Origin: Verrucomicrobiia bacterium
GTDB taxonomy: Bacteria > Verrucomicrobiota > Verrucomicrobiia > Limisphaerales > CAIMTB01
DNA: 64,000 nucleotides
Assembly (NCBI GenBank): GCA_019634625.1
Contig: JAHCBA010000011.1
Span: forward strand, 62,001-126,000
Direction of reading: 5' to 3'
The first letter of the stretch is position 1. Each line of letters starts with the position of its first letter. Below, piece by piece: positions 7,992 to 15,466 of the stretch. The notes under the pieces are model-generated. The model was given only the letters and a program-made list of their open reading frames with translations. It made no database searches and was not told the origin of the DNA. The position numbers were made by a program, and so were the translations under genes.

Positions 7992-10841
7992 ATGACCGTG
8001 CGCTTCACCGACCCCGGCTGGCTGTGGCTGCTGCCATTCGCGCTGGCCTGGGTGCTGTGGCTGGCCCGCACGTCCCGCGCCGGGCTCGAACCCGCCCCCG
8101 CCCGGCTGGCCACCGTCCTGCGCGCCCTCGTCGTCGTCGCCCTGGTCACCGCCCTCGCCGGACTCCAGTGGCTTCGCCCGGTCGAAGGCATGAATGTGCT
8201 CTTCCTGCTCGACCGCTCCGACAGTATGGCCCCGGCGATCCAGGCCGGGGCGCGGGACTGGATGGTGCGGGCGGCCAGCACCAAGCCTGTGGGAGACCGG
8301 GCGGGTCTGATTGTGTTTGGAAGCGAGGCTGCGCTCGAAGTGACACCGACCACGGAGTTCGCCGTGGACACCCTGACTGCGGTGGTGCCGACGACGCGGA
8401 CCGACATTGGGGCTGCGTTGCGGCTGGCGACGGCCGCCTTTCCGGAAACCGGCCAACGCCGTGCGGTCCTGATCGGGGATGGGCACGAGAACCGGGGTCA
8501 TGCCCTCGACGCGGCGCTGGCCGCCGGGGCGGCCGGTGTTCGCATCGATGTGCTGCCCCTGGCAGGCGAGCCCCGGCCGGACGCCTGGATTTCGCGGCTT
8601 CACACGCCGACGCAGGTGCGTCGGGGACAGACCTTCGAGATTCTGGCCTTCATCCAGTCCGATGCCGGCGGGCCGGCCACGGTGACGATCCATCGCGACG
8701 GGCATCGGCTGGGGGCGCAGGAACTCGACCTCGAGCCGGGCAAGAACCTGGTGACCTTTTCGCAGACGTTGCCCGGGAGCGGGTTTCACCGCTACGAGGT
8801 GGCGCTGGACGCCCCGTTCGATGAAGTGCCCGGCAACAACCGCGCCGAGGGGTTCGTCCAGATTCGCGGACTGCCCAGGATCCTGCTGCTCAGCTCCGAC
8901 CCCACTGTCGATCGTCCCCTGATCGAGACGATCGGGTCGGAGGAGGTGGAGATGGTCGTCGCCGGCCGATCGGACTTCCCGGAATCCCTCGCCGAGCTGC
9001 AGGCATTCGATGCGGTGGTGCTGGGGAACGTCTTCGCGCCGGACTGGCCGCGGGAGCTTTGGGTCTGGCTCGAACAGGCGGTTCGGGATCTTGGGGTGGG
9101 TGTGGTGTGCATCGGAGGTGACCAGAGCTACGGGGCCGGGGGATACCGGGGAACGCCCTTGCAGGCCCTGCTTCCGGTGGAGGTCGAACTCGCCAACCGC
9201 CAGACCCTTCCCTCCGGGGCCCTCGCCCTGGTTCTTGACCAGTCCGGCAGCATGCGCGGCGACAAGCTCGAGATGGCCAAGGCGGCCGCCATCGCCGCCG
9301 TGAATCTCCTGGGGCCACGCGACCAGGTGGCGGTCATCGCCTTCGATGGCGAGACCTACACCGTGGTGGACCTGCAGCCCGTCGGGGCCCGCCGAACGCC
9401 GATCCTCGACGCCATCGAACGCCTTCAATCCGGGGGTGGAACGGACATGTATCCCGCCTTGCGCCAGGCCTTCGAACTTCTCAGCCCGGTACACGCCGGG
9501 CTCAAGCACTGTCTCGTTCTCACCGACGGACACTCGCAGCCCGCCGAGTTCGAGGCGTTGGCGCGGGAGATGGCGTCCGAACGGATCACCCTCTCGACCG
9601 TGGGATTGGGCGATGAGGTGGACAGCGTCCTGCTGGAAACGCTGGCCGAACTGGGCGGCGGCCGGTTTTATGCCGTGTCCTCCCCCGCCGACCTCCCCCG
9701 GATTTATCTCCAGGAGACGGCGCTGGTCCTTCGCACCGCCGTCAGCGAGGAACCCTTCGAGCCCCAACAATCCCTCCTCACCGAACCGGTCCGCGGTCTC
9801 GATGGGTTTCCGATGCTCCTCGGCCATGTGGTGACCGAACCGAAGGCTCGCGCCGAGACGCCGCTGGCGACCCCGGGGGGTGATCCGTTGCTGGCTCACT
9901 GGCAGTACGGACTCGGTCGTGTGGCGGCGTTCACCTCGGACTCGAGGGACCGATGGGCGGCAGCCTGGCTGGCCTGGGAGCATTACGGCACCTTCTGGCG
10001 CCAGGTCGTGCACTGGGCGTTGCGCCGCATCGACAGCGCCGATCTCCTGGCGGAGATCCTGCTCGACGGGGGACGAGGACGCATTCTTGCCGACGCCCTG
10101 GCGGCGGACGGTTCCTATCGCGATTTCCTGGACGTGGATGCCGTCGTGATCCACCCGGACGGCCGGTCGGAACCGGTGGGCCTGCGGCAGACGGCTCCCG
10201 GCCGTTACGAGGGCGAATTCGACGCCCATCTTCCAGGCGCCTACCTGGCCCGGGTTCAGGAACGGGAAAGCGGTGTGCCCCGCGCCAGCACCCTCCTGGG
10301 TGCCAGTCTGCGACCCGACATCGAGCGTCCCCTGGCGGAACCCAATCTTCCCCTCCTAACCCGCATCGCCGAAGAGACAGGCGGGCGGGTGCTGGATCCC
10401 GCGGCGGATCCCCGACCGTTTCTGGATGGGCGTCAACGCACCCGCCAACCGGTGGATCTCTGGCCGCTTCTCCTCCAGGCGGTCATCGGCCTGTTCCTGG
10501 TGGATGTGGCGGTGCGCCGGGTTCGATGGGAGCCCAGCCTTTGGCGCGATGGGCTGGGTCGGCTCCGATCGCGGCTGCCCTCCCGGGCATCCACCGCCCC
10601 TTCGGCCCCCTCCCAGCCCCGCCTGGCCACACTGCTTGCCCGCCGGGACGCCGAACGCCAGGCGCTGCCGCGGCCGGAATCGGTTCCGGTCCAGGTGCCG
10701 ATCGAGGGGGCGGCAACGTCCTCCTCCGCGGCGCCCGTGGCGTCCGACACGCCGCCGGTCACGGCAGCCCGGGGCGTATCCGAGGCCACCACCCAGCGTC
10801 TGCTGGCCGCCAAGCGTCGGGCCCGCGAACGGGCGCCGTGA
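7992..10841 (+). CDS. Membrane protein with two VWA domains and a GATase-like segment
   Basis: 949 aa, start ATG 7992 with GGGAGG 9 bases upstream. Two N-terminal membrane helices (WLWLLPFALAWVLWLA, VLRALVVVALVTALAGL) precede a first von Willebrand A domain (FLLDRSDSM, about residues 70-230). There follow an Ig-like stretch, then a glutamine-amidotransferase-like segment (DAVVLGNVFAPDWP, GVGVVCIGGDQSYGAGGY). A second VWA domain has an intact metal site (LVLDQSGSMRGDKLEMAK, near residue 413; TDGHS). A C-terminal membrane helix (LLLQAVIGLFLVDVAV) and a ~100-residue Ala/Pro/Arg-rich cytoplasmic tail close the protein. It resembles BatA-type/VWA proteins of verrucomicrobia that sit beside MoxR ATPases, but no MoxR is in the window. 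Role inferred: metal-dependent protein binding at the membrane. Confidence 0.88.
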   Translation: MTVRFTDPGWLWLLPFALAWVLWLARTSRAGLEPAPARLATVLRALVVVALVTALAGLQWLRPVEGMNVLFLLDRSDSMAPAIQAGARDWMVRAASTKPVGDRAGLIVFGSEAALEVTPTTEFAVDTLTAVVPTTRTDIGAALRLATAAFPETGQRRAVLIGDGHENRGHALDAALAAGAAGVRIDVLPLAGEPRPDAWISRLHTPTQVRRGQTFEILAFIQSDAGGPATVTIHRDGHRLGAQELDLEPGKNLVTFSQTLPGSGFHRYEVALDAPFDEVPGNNRAEGFVQIRGLPRILLLSSDPTVDRPLIETIGSEEVEMVVAGRSDFPESLAELQAFDAVVLGNVFAPDWPRELWVWLEQAVRDLGVGVVCIGGDQSYGAGGYRGTPLQALLPVEVELANRQTLPSGALALVLDQSGSMRGDKLEMAKAAAIAAVNLLGPRDQVAVIAFDGETYTVVDLQPVGARRTPILDAIERLQSGGGTDMYPALRQAFELLSPVHAGLKHCLVLTDGHSQPAEFEALAREMASERITLSTVGLGDEVDSVLLETLAELGGGRFYAVSSPADLPRIYLQETALVLRTAVSEEPFEPQQSLLTEPVRGLDGFPMLLGHVVTEPKARAETPLATPGGDPLLAHWQYGLGRVAAFTSDSRDRWAAAWLAWEHYGTFWRQVVHWALRRIDSADLLAEILLDGGRGRILADALAADGSYRDFLDVDAVVIHPDGRSEPVGLRQTAPGRYEGEFDAHLPGAYLARVQERESGVPRASTLLGASLRPDIERPLAEPNLPLLTRIAEETGGRVLDPAADPRPFLDGRQRTRQPVDLWPLLLQAVIGLFLVDVAVRRVRWEPSLWRDGLGRLRSRLPSRASTAPSAPSQPRLATLLARRDAERQALPRPESVPVQVPIEGAATSSSAAPVASDTPPVTAARGVSEATTQRLLAAKRRARERAP

Positions 10842-10886
10842 CAACGGACGGTGCGGTCCTCACGCCGGTCCGGCGTTTCAACGATT

Positions 10887-12131
10887 TCACGACGTCCCTG
10901 GAGATGCCGGCAGCAGTTCCACCAGAACACGGTTGGCCCGGCGTCGGCGGGTTTGGATCACAGTCAGCATGGCGTCAGCCTCGACCACGGTGTCGCCGAC
11001 CCGGGGTTCACGACCGAGACGTCGGGTGATCCAATCGGATAGGTTCGAGGCGGCATCGTCATCGACGGACCGGGCGGCGGAGATTCGGGCGACTTCGGAC
11101 ATCGCGGCACCGCCTCCGATCTTCCAGCGTCGCGGCGCCACTTCGAGGATTTCGTCGGAGAGGCTGTCGAATTCATCGGAGAGTTCGCCCAGCAGTTCCT
11201 CCATCAGGTCTTCAATCGTGAGCAGGCCCACGATCCGGTGGCGCTCGTCCTCGACCAGGGCCATGTGTTCGCGGCGGCCGAGGAGGGATCGGAGGGCATC
11301 ATTGAGGCTGGCGGACGCCGCCACGCGGATCAGCGGACGGGTGAACCGTTCGATTTCGGCCTCCCTGCGGCTGGGCATCATGGCGACCAATTCCTTGAAG
11401 TTCACATAGCCGGCGATTCCATCGACGGTGCCATCGCGGGTGACGGGATAGCGGGTGTGGAGGGACGAGGCGGCGGTCTCAAAATTGCTGATGTTGGGCT
11501 GCCGGACATCGAACATGACGATCCGGTCAGCGGGCATCATGACGGACGCGACGGTCACCTGGCGGAGTTTGGTGGCGTTGATGATGATCGCCTCCTCTTC
11601 CACCCCGATCACCCGCTGGTCCTCCGCCAGTTCGGCCATGGTCCGGAGGTCCGCCAGGCTCATCCGGCGTTTCCCCCCCTTGGCCTTGAACGGCCGCGCG
11701 AGCCATTCCGTCACCGCGATGACCGGGGTGAGCAGGGTCGTCATGAGGGCGAGCACCGGGGCGAGGACGGGTGCGAGGCGATCCGAATAGCTGACGCCGA
11801 GGATCTTGGGAATGATCTCGGTGCCGATGAGGACGATGGCTGTAAAGATGACCGAGAACACCCAGATCCACTCGTCCCCGTAAATCTCGTCGAAAGCGCT
11901 CCCGGCAACCGTTGCACCGCCGGTGTGAGCCACGGTGTTGAGGATGAGGATCGCGGCGATGGGCCGGTCGATCCGGCGCTTCATTCCCTGCCAGATCGCG
12001 GCATAGCGGTGTCCCTCCTTGCGTCGGGTTTCGAGGTGGATGTCGTCAAGGCTGAGCAGCGTGGCCTCGAGGAGGGAGCACAGAAACGACACCACGACAG
12101 CGGTGATGGAAGCGGTCAGGAAAATGGCCAT
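10887..12131 (-). CDS. CNNM/HlyC-CorC family membrane protein with CBS pair
   Basis: 414 aa from ATG 12131 (MAIFLTASITAVVVSFLCSLLEATLLSL). The N-terminal DUF21 (CNNM) domain has four hydrophobic segments and the hallmarks SLLEATLLSL and LILNTVAHTGGATVAG, and ends with EIIPKILGVSYSDRLAPVLAPV. A CBS pair follows (about residues 190-310: MMPADRIVMFDV, YPVTRDGTVDGIAGYV, MALVEDERHRIVGLLTIEDLMEELLGEL), then a CorC/HlyC C-terminal domain (about 330-405). The family is linked to Mg2+/Co2+ transport and resistance. No ribosome site is visible. It is convergent with the VWA gene (45 bp apart); its upstream side is the repeat nest at 12.1-13.0 kb. Confidence 0.9.
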   Translation of the reverse strand: MAIFLTASITAVVVSFLCSLLEATLLSLDDIHLETRRKEGHRYAAIWQGMKRRIDRPIAAILILNTVAHTGGATVAGSAFDEIYGDEWIWVFSVIFTAIVLIGTEIIPKILGVSYSDRLAPVLAPVLALMTTLLTPVIAVTEWLARPFKAKGGKRRMSLADLRTMAELAEDQRVIGVEEEAIIINATKLRQVTVASVMMPADRIVMFDVRQPNISNFETAASSLHTRYPVTRDGTVDGIAGYVNFKELVAMMPSRREAEIERFTRPLIRVAASASLNDALRSLLGRREHMALVEDERHRIVGLLTIEDLMEELLGELSDEFDSLSDEILEVAPRRWKIGGGAAMSEVARISAARSVDDDAASNLSDWITRRLGREPRVGDTVVEADAMLTVIQTRRRRANRVLVELLPASPGTS

Positions 12132-12241
12132 GGGAGAGGAAACGCCGCCGAACAGGCTTTCCGAAGTCGAGGTCAGCCGCAAGCAGCGGGTTGGCGGTCG
12201 CTCCCGCCCGGGCGCATCTCCAAGTTGTCGGAAGGTGCAAC

Positions 12242-12360
12242 GGAATCGGGGTCGGGGTCGCACTCGGAATCGGTATCGAAAGGAGCCAGGAAGCTTCGCG
12301 CATTCCCGGAGTTCGTTCCGGTTCGATTCCGATACCGATCCCGACCCCGACCCCGACCCC
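12242..12360. repeat. Inverted pair of hexamer blocks
   Basis: Left block 12242-12277: GGAATC GGGGTC GGGGTC, then GCACTC GGAATC GGTATC. Right block 12325-12360: GATTCC GATACC GATCCC, then GACCCC three times. The two blocks are inverted versions of each other and could pair into a long stem around a 47-nt loop that contains ATTCCCGGAGTT, similar to the flank of the 74-bp repeat. Confidence 0.75.
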
Positions 12361-12480
12361 GACGGTGCCGTCGTCGTATTCCCCGACCGATCGCTTCTCC
12401 GACAACATGGAGATGCGCCCCTCCCGCCCGGGCGCATCCCCAAGTTGAGGGGAGAGTTGCGAACTTCGCGAAACGTCACT

Positions 12481-12620
12481 TCGGAGGGGAGGGTTCCACG
12501 AGGCCGCAAACGAGCGGTGCATGGGCTTGAGGACTCGCGGAGCTCGTCCCTCCGAACTGAACCGGGGAAGCGACATCGGAGGGCCGAGTTCCACGAGGCC
12601 GCAAGGGTGTGGTGCGGTGG
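12481..12620 (-). repeat. 74-bp palindromic repeat, full copy plus half copy
   Basis: Full copy 12481-12555 (TCGGAGGGGAGGGTTCC to GCTCGTCCCTCCGA), a 20-bp spacer (12556-12575), then a left half 12576-12620 starting TCGGAGGGCCGAGTTCC. The spacing equals that of the tandem copies at 15283-15451. Confidence 0.8.
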
Positions 12621-12640
12621 CAAGGGGGGAGGGGGAGTAC

Positions 12641-12676
12641 GATTACGATTACGATTACGATTACGATTACGATTAC
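12641..12676. repeat. (GATTAC)6 tandem array
   Basis: Six perfect GATTAC units, preceded by one GAGTAC unit (12635-12640). Confidence 0.95.
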
Positions 12677-12726
12677 GATCCCCAACCCCGCTCAACCACC
12701 CCATTTCCCCATCCCATCGTCATCGT

Positions 12727-12766
12727 ACTCGTACTCAGCCCGTAGGGCGGTACTCGTCCTCGACAC
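12727..12766 (+). repeat. 40-bp hairpin element, copy 2 (diverged)
   Basis: ACTCGTACTCAGCCCGTAGG with the second GTACTC repeat downstream; the loop is GTA instead of GAA and the 3' end is diverged. It lies between the (GATTAC)6 array and the long hexamer array. Confidence 0.7.
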
Positions 12767-12794
12767 CCCAAAGCACCCATTTCCTTCCCGCCAT

Positions 12795-12981
<187 letters not shown>

Positions 12982-13058
12982 GAGGGGGGGGAGGGCTGAA
13001 GGGCGGACATGCCACGGCCATGCGTGACCTGGATGGACGGGCCCGGTAGTCTGCGGGC

Positions 13059-13955
13059 ATGTCCTTGCTCCCGAGATGGTCGGCGATGGTGGGTACGATG
13101 GCCCTGGCGGTCCTGCTGGCGGGTTGTGCCAACCGGCCGGCCTTCTCGAGCCGGGATCCCGAATTGCGTCGGGCGCTGACCTTTCATGCCTCGTTCGATC
13201 GGGGCACCGACGCCGATTACGCATTGGGCGACGGGTGGCTGTATCACGTTCCCGCGATGGACCAGTGGCAGGAGACCCGGCCCGGGCTGCCTTCAGGCAC
13301 GGCGATCCGGGTGGTGCCCGAAGCCGGCAAGTTCGGCGGTGCTCTCCAGTTCCTCGAACGGACCAACCCGGTGATCTTCTACAAAGCCGAAGGCAACGTG
13401 CCCTGGAGCGCCCGCAACTGGGGCGGCACGGTCTCGTTCTGGCTGCGGACCGATCTGGGCAGTCTGCCGGAAGGCTTCAATGACCCGGTGCAGATCACGC
13501 CGCGCCGATGGAACGACGCCGCGTTCTTCGTCGAGTTCGAGAAGCGCAGCAACAACATCCCATTCCGGCTGGGAGCCTACGCCGATTTCAACGTGTGGAA
13601 CCCGCGCAACCGGCGGTGGGAGGACATTCCCCCGGCGGAACGACCGCTGGTGACCATCCCCGGGCCGCCGTTCAGCGCCGACCGCTGGACCCACGTGGCC
13701 TTCACCTGGGAACGCTTCAACACCGGCCAGCCCGATGGCGTCGCCACCCTGTACCTCGACGGCGCCCAGGTCGGACGCTTGTCGCCGCGCACCCAGACCT
13801 TCACCTGGGATTCGGGAACGCCGCGGCTCCTGGTGGGGCTCGGGTATCTCGGGTGGTTCGATGACCTGGCGGTGTTCAACCGGGCGCTGACCCAGAGCGA
13901 GATTCAGCAGGTGCGCCGGTTGCCCCGTGGCATTCGGTCAATTCTGCAACCGTAG
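13059..13955 (+). CDS. LamG-domain lipoprotein
   Basis: 298 aa. The N-terminus is a lipoprotein signal with lipobox LLAGC (Cys at residue 23), so it is membrane-anchored outside the cytoplasm. The rest is one concanavalin/LamG-like jellyroll: LTFHASFDRGTDADYALGDG, GGTVSFWLRTDLG, FSADRWTHVAFTWERFN, VATLYLDGAQVG, LLVGLGYLGWFDDLAVFNRALTQSEI. Such domains bind carbohydrate or protein, or occur in heparinase-type polysaccharide loci. No catalytic residues are recognised and it stands alone here. No clear ribosome site precedes ATG 13059. Confidence 0.85.
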   Translation: MSLLPRWSAMVGTMALAVLLAGCANRPAFSSRDPELRRALTFHASFDRGTDADYALGDGWLYHVPAMDQWQETRPGLPSGTAIRVVPEAGKFGGALQFLERTNPVIFYKAEGNVPWSARNWGGTVSFWLRTDLGSLPEGFNDPVQITPRRWNDAAFFVEFEKRSNNIPFRLGAYADFNVWNPRNRRWEDIPPAERPLVTIPGPPFSADRWTHVAFTWERFNTGQPDGVATLYLDGAQVGRLSPRTQTFTWDSGTPRLLVGLGYLGWFDDLAVFNRALTQSEIQQVRRLPRGIRSILQP

Positions 13956-14019
13956 GGCCGGCGGGCCTTCCGGATTGCGGGTCCGACCACCGTGATCCGG
14001 AGCGACAGGTACCAAAGGC

Positions 14020-15129
14020 TCACAGAACCTTCCGGCCTTCACACAGATTGATGAGTTCGGCCAGCGCGAGCACATGGGGTCGGCGCCCGGCTCCCTCCCG
14101 AACCGTATGCAGCACCCCACTCTGTCGTAGTGTCTTCAGCAGGTGGGCCACCATGGGAGCACTGGGCATGTCTTTGCGGCGGGCAAGATCACTGCTGCGG
14201 AAGATCGGATGTTCAAACATCCCATCGAGCAGCGGAACGGCGAACTGGGAATGCGTCAGCTCCAGGATCTGCTTCTTCAGGCGCTCGTAGAGGTCCTGAA
14301 TCTCCCGTGCTTTGCGGGTGTTGGCATCGGCCTGGACGGCGATGCCCTCGAGGAAAAAGGCACACCATGCGGTCCAGCTTCCCGGTGCCCCAAGCGCCCG
14401 AAGTCTGGCGATGTACTCCTCACGCCGCGCTTCCAGGTACGCCGACAGGTAGAAGCATGGCCGACTGAGGATCCTCTTCTCGAAGAGGAAAACCGGAATG
14501 ATCATCCGCCCAAGCCGGCCATTGCCATCGTTGAACGGATGAAGGATTTCAAACTGGGCGTGGAGGATGGCCAGTTGGATCAATGGATCCGGAGCATCGG
14601 CATGCCAGTAGGCTTCCCAGCGGTTCAGATGATCCTGCAGGTCGAGGGGCGAGGGTGGGACGAAGACGGCCTGCTCGATGGGAGCGCCGGGAGCGCCGAT
14701 CCAGTTCTGGCCCGTGCGTATTTTTCCGCGGCCTTTGCTGTGCCCGCGGACGCTGTCCATGAGGACATCGTGGAGCCGGAGCAGGGTGTTCAGGCAGAAG
14801 GGCCGGTCCTTCAAAAGCTCGCTGGAAAGCGTAAGCCCTTGCCGATAATTCCTGATCTCATCAATGTCTTCGCGGCGCGACGGATCGGCCGGCTCTTCGC
14901 CTGCTTCAAATTTGAGGACGTCTTCGAGATCCGCCTGGGTGCCCTCGATGCGGGAGGAAAGGACGGCTTCCTGGGTCGTCAGCGGCGAGAGCAACAGCTC
15001 GGGATTGGGCAGGCCGTAAAACAGGCCTTCCAAGGTGGCAACGGCGCGATTGGCCCGCCCCGCCCAAGGCATCAGCGCCACCAGATCGAGGTCGGATGGC
15101 GGAAGTGACTCGGGTTGAAAAGGGTGCAT
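14020..15129 (-). CDS. Fic family protein (AMP transferase) with winged-helix C-terminus
   Basis: 369 aa. The Fic active site HPFNDGNGRLGR (residues 197-208) is intact, so it should transfer AMP (or another nucleotide part) to protein hydroxyls. The N-terminus carries the inhibitory helix motif SSRIEG (residues 58-63), which makes it a class II self-inhibited Fic enzyme. The flap region (IGAPGAPIEQAVFVPP) and a C-terminal winged-helix (about 300-365: FRSSDLARRKDMPSAPMVAHLLKTLRQSGV) are present; the latter suggests DNA binding and autoregulation. Three palindromes lie just upstream (15148-15228). No antitoxin gene is adjacent, as expected when the inhibitory motif is built in. Cytosolic; target unknown. 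Confidence 0.93.
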   Translation of the reverse strand: MHPFQPESLPPSDLDLVALMPWAGRANRAVATLEGLFYGLPNPELLLSPLTTQEAVLSSRIEGTQADLEDVLKFEAGEEPADPSRREDIDEIRNYRQGLTLSSELLKDRPFCLNTLLRLHDVLMDSVRGHSKGRGKIRTGQNWIGAPGAPIEQAVFVPPSPLDLQDHLNRWEAYWHADAPDPLIQLAILHAQFEILHPFNDGNGRLGRMIIPVFLFEKRILSRPCFYLSAYLEARREEYIARLRALGAPGSWTAWCAFFLEGIAVQADANTRKAREIQDLYERLKKQILELTHSQFAVPLLDGMFEHPIFRSSDLARRKDMPSAPMVAHLLKTLRQSGVLHTVREGAGRRPHVLALAELINLCEGRKVL

Positions 15130-15147
15130 GGGTGACGGCGTTGTCGA

Positions 15148-15228
15148 AAGCCGGCTTGCCTCAAGACGGTTTGTGTTAAGTAAAACCGATTTTCCTTAAC
15201 GCAAAGCGGGTTGTCGAGAACCTGCTTT
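15148..15228. promoter_or_regulatory. Cluster of palindromes upstream of the fic gene (putative operators)
   Basis: Three inverted repeats in 81 bp: perfect AAGCCGGCTT (15148-15157); a 34-nt palindrome with 28 of 34 positions symmetric (15171-15204, TTGTGTTAAG...CTTAACGCAA); and AAAGCGGGTT with AACCTGCTTT around 6 bp (15203-15228). The half-sites share a loose AARNCSGNTT pattern. The segment is more AT-rich than its surroundings and covers where the fic promoter must be. Confidence 0.6.
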
Positions 15229-15249
15229 CCACAACCGCCTCCCGTGGTG

Positions 15250-15451
15250 GATCCCGGAATTGTGGGTGAGGAGGCAGCGAATCGGAGGGACGAGCTCTGC
15301 GAGTCCTCAATCCAACGCTCCACACGCTTGCGGCCTCGTGGAACTCGGCCCTCCGATCTCACACCCTCGCTTCGCTTCGGAGGGACGAGCTCTGCGAGTC
15401 CTCAATCCAACACTCCACACGCTTGCGGCCTCGTGGAACTCGGCCCTCCGA
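15250..15451 (+). repeat. Two tandem copies of the 74-bp palindromic repeat with flank
   Basis: Flank ATCCCGGAATTGTGGGTGAG (15250) leads into copy 1 (15283-15356). A 21-bp spacer (TCTCACACCCTCGCTTCGCT plus T) is followed by copy 2 (15378-15451). The two copies are nearly identical; they begin CGGAGGGACGAGCTCTGC and end AACTCGGCCCTCCGA. With the fic operator region this fills the 337-bp gap 15130-15466. Confidence 0.88.
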
Positions 15452-15466
15452 ACGGCCTCCCGTGCC

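Noticed and set aside
7818-10229. An 800-codon minus-strand frame opposite the VWA gene.
   Set aside because: Antisense shadow; the plus strand has two intact VWA metal sites and membrane helices.
15283-15451. CRISPR-like array (two repeats with a 21-bp spacer).
   Set aside because: Only two units; the repeat is 74 bp; spacers elsewhere are related to each other; copies are dispersed over the window; no cas gene is present.
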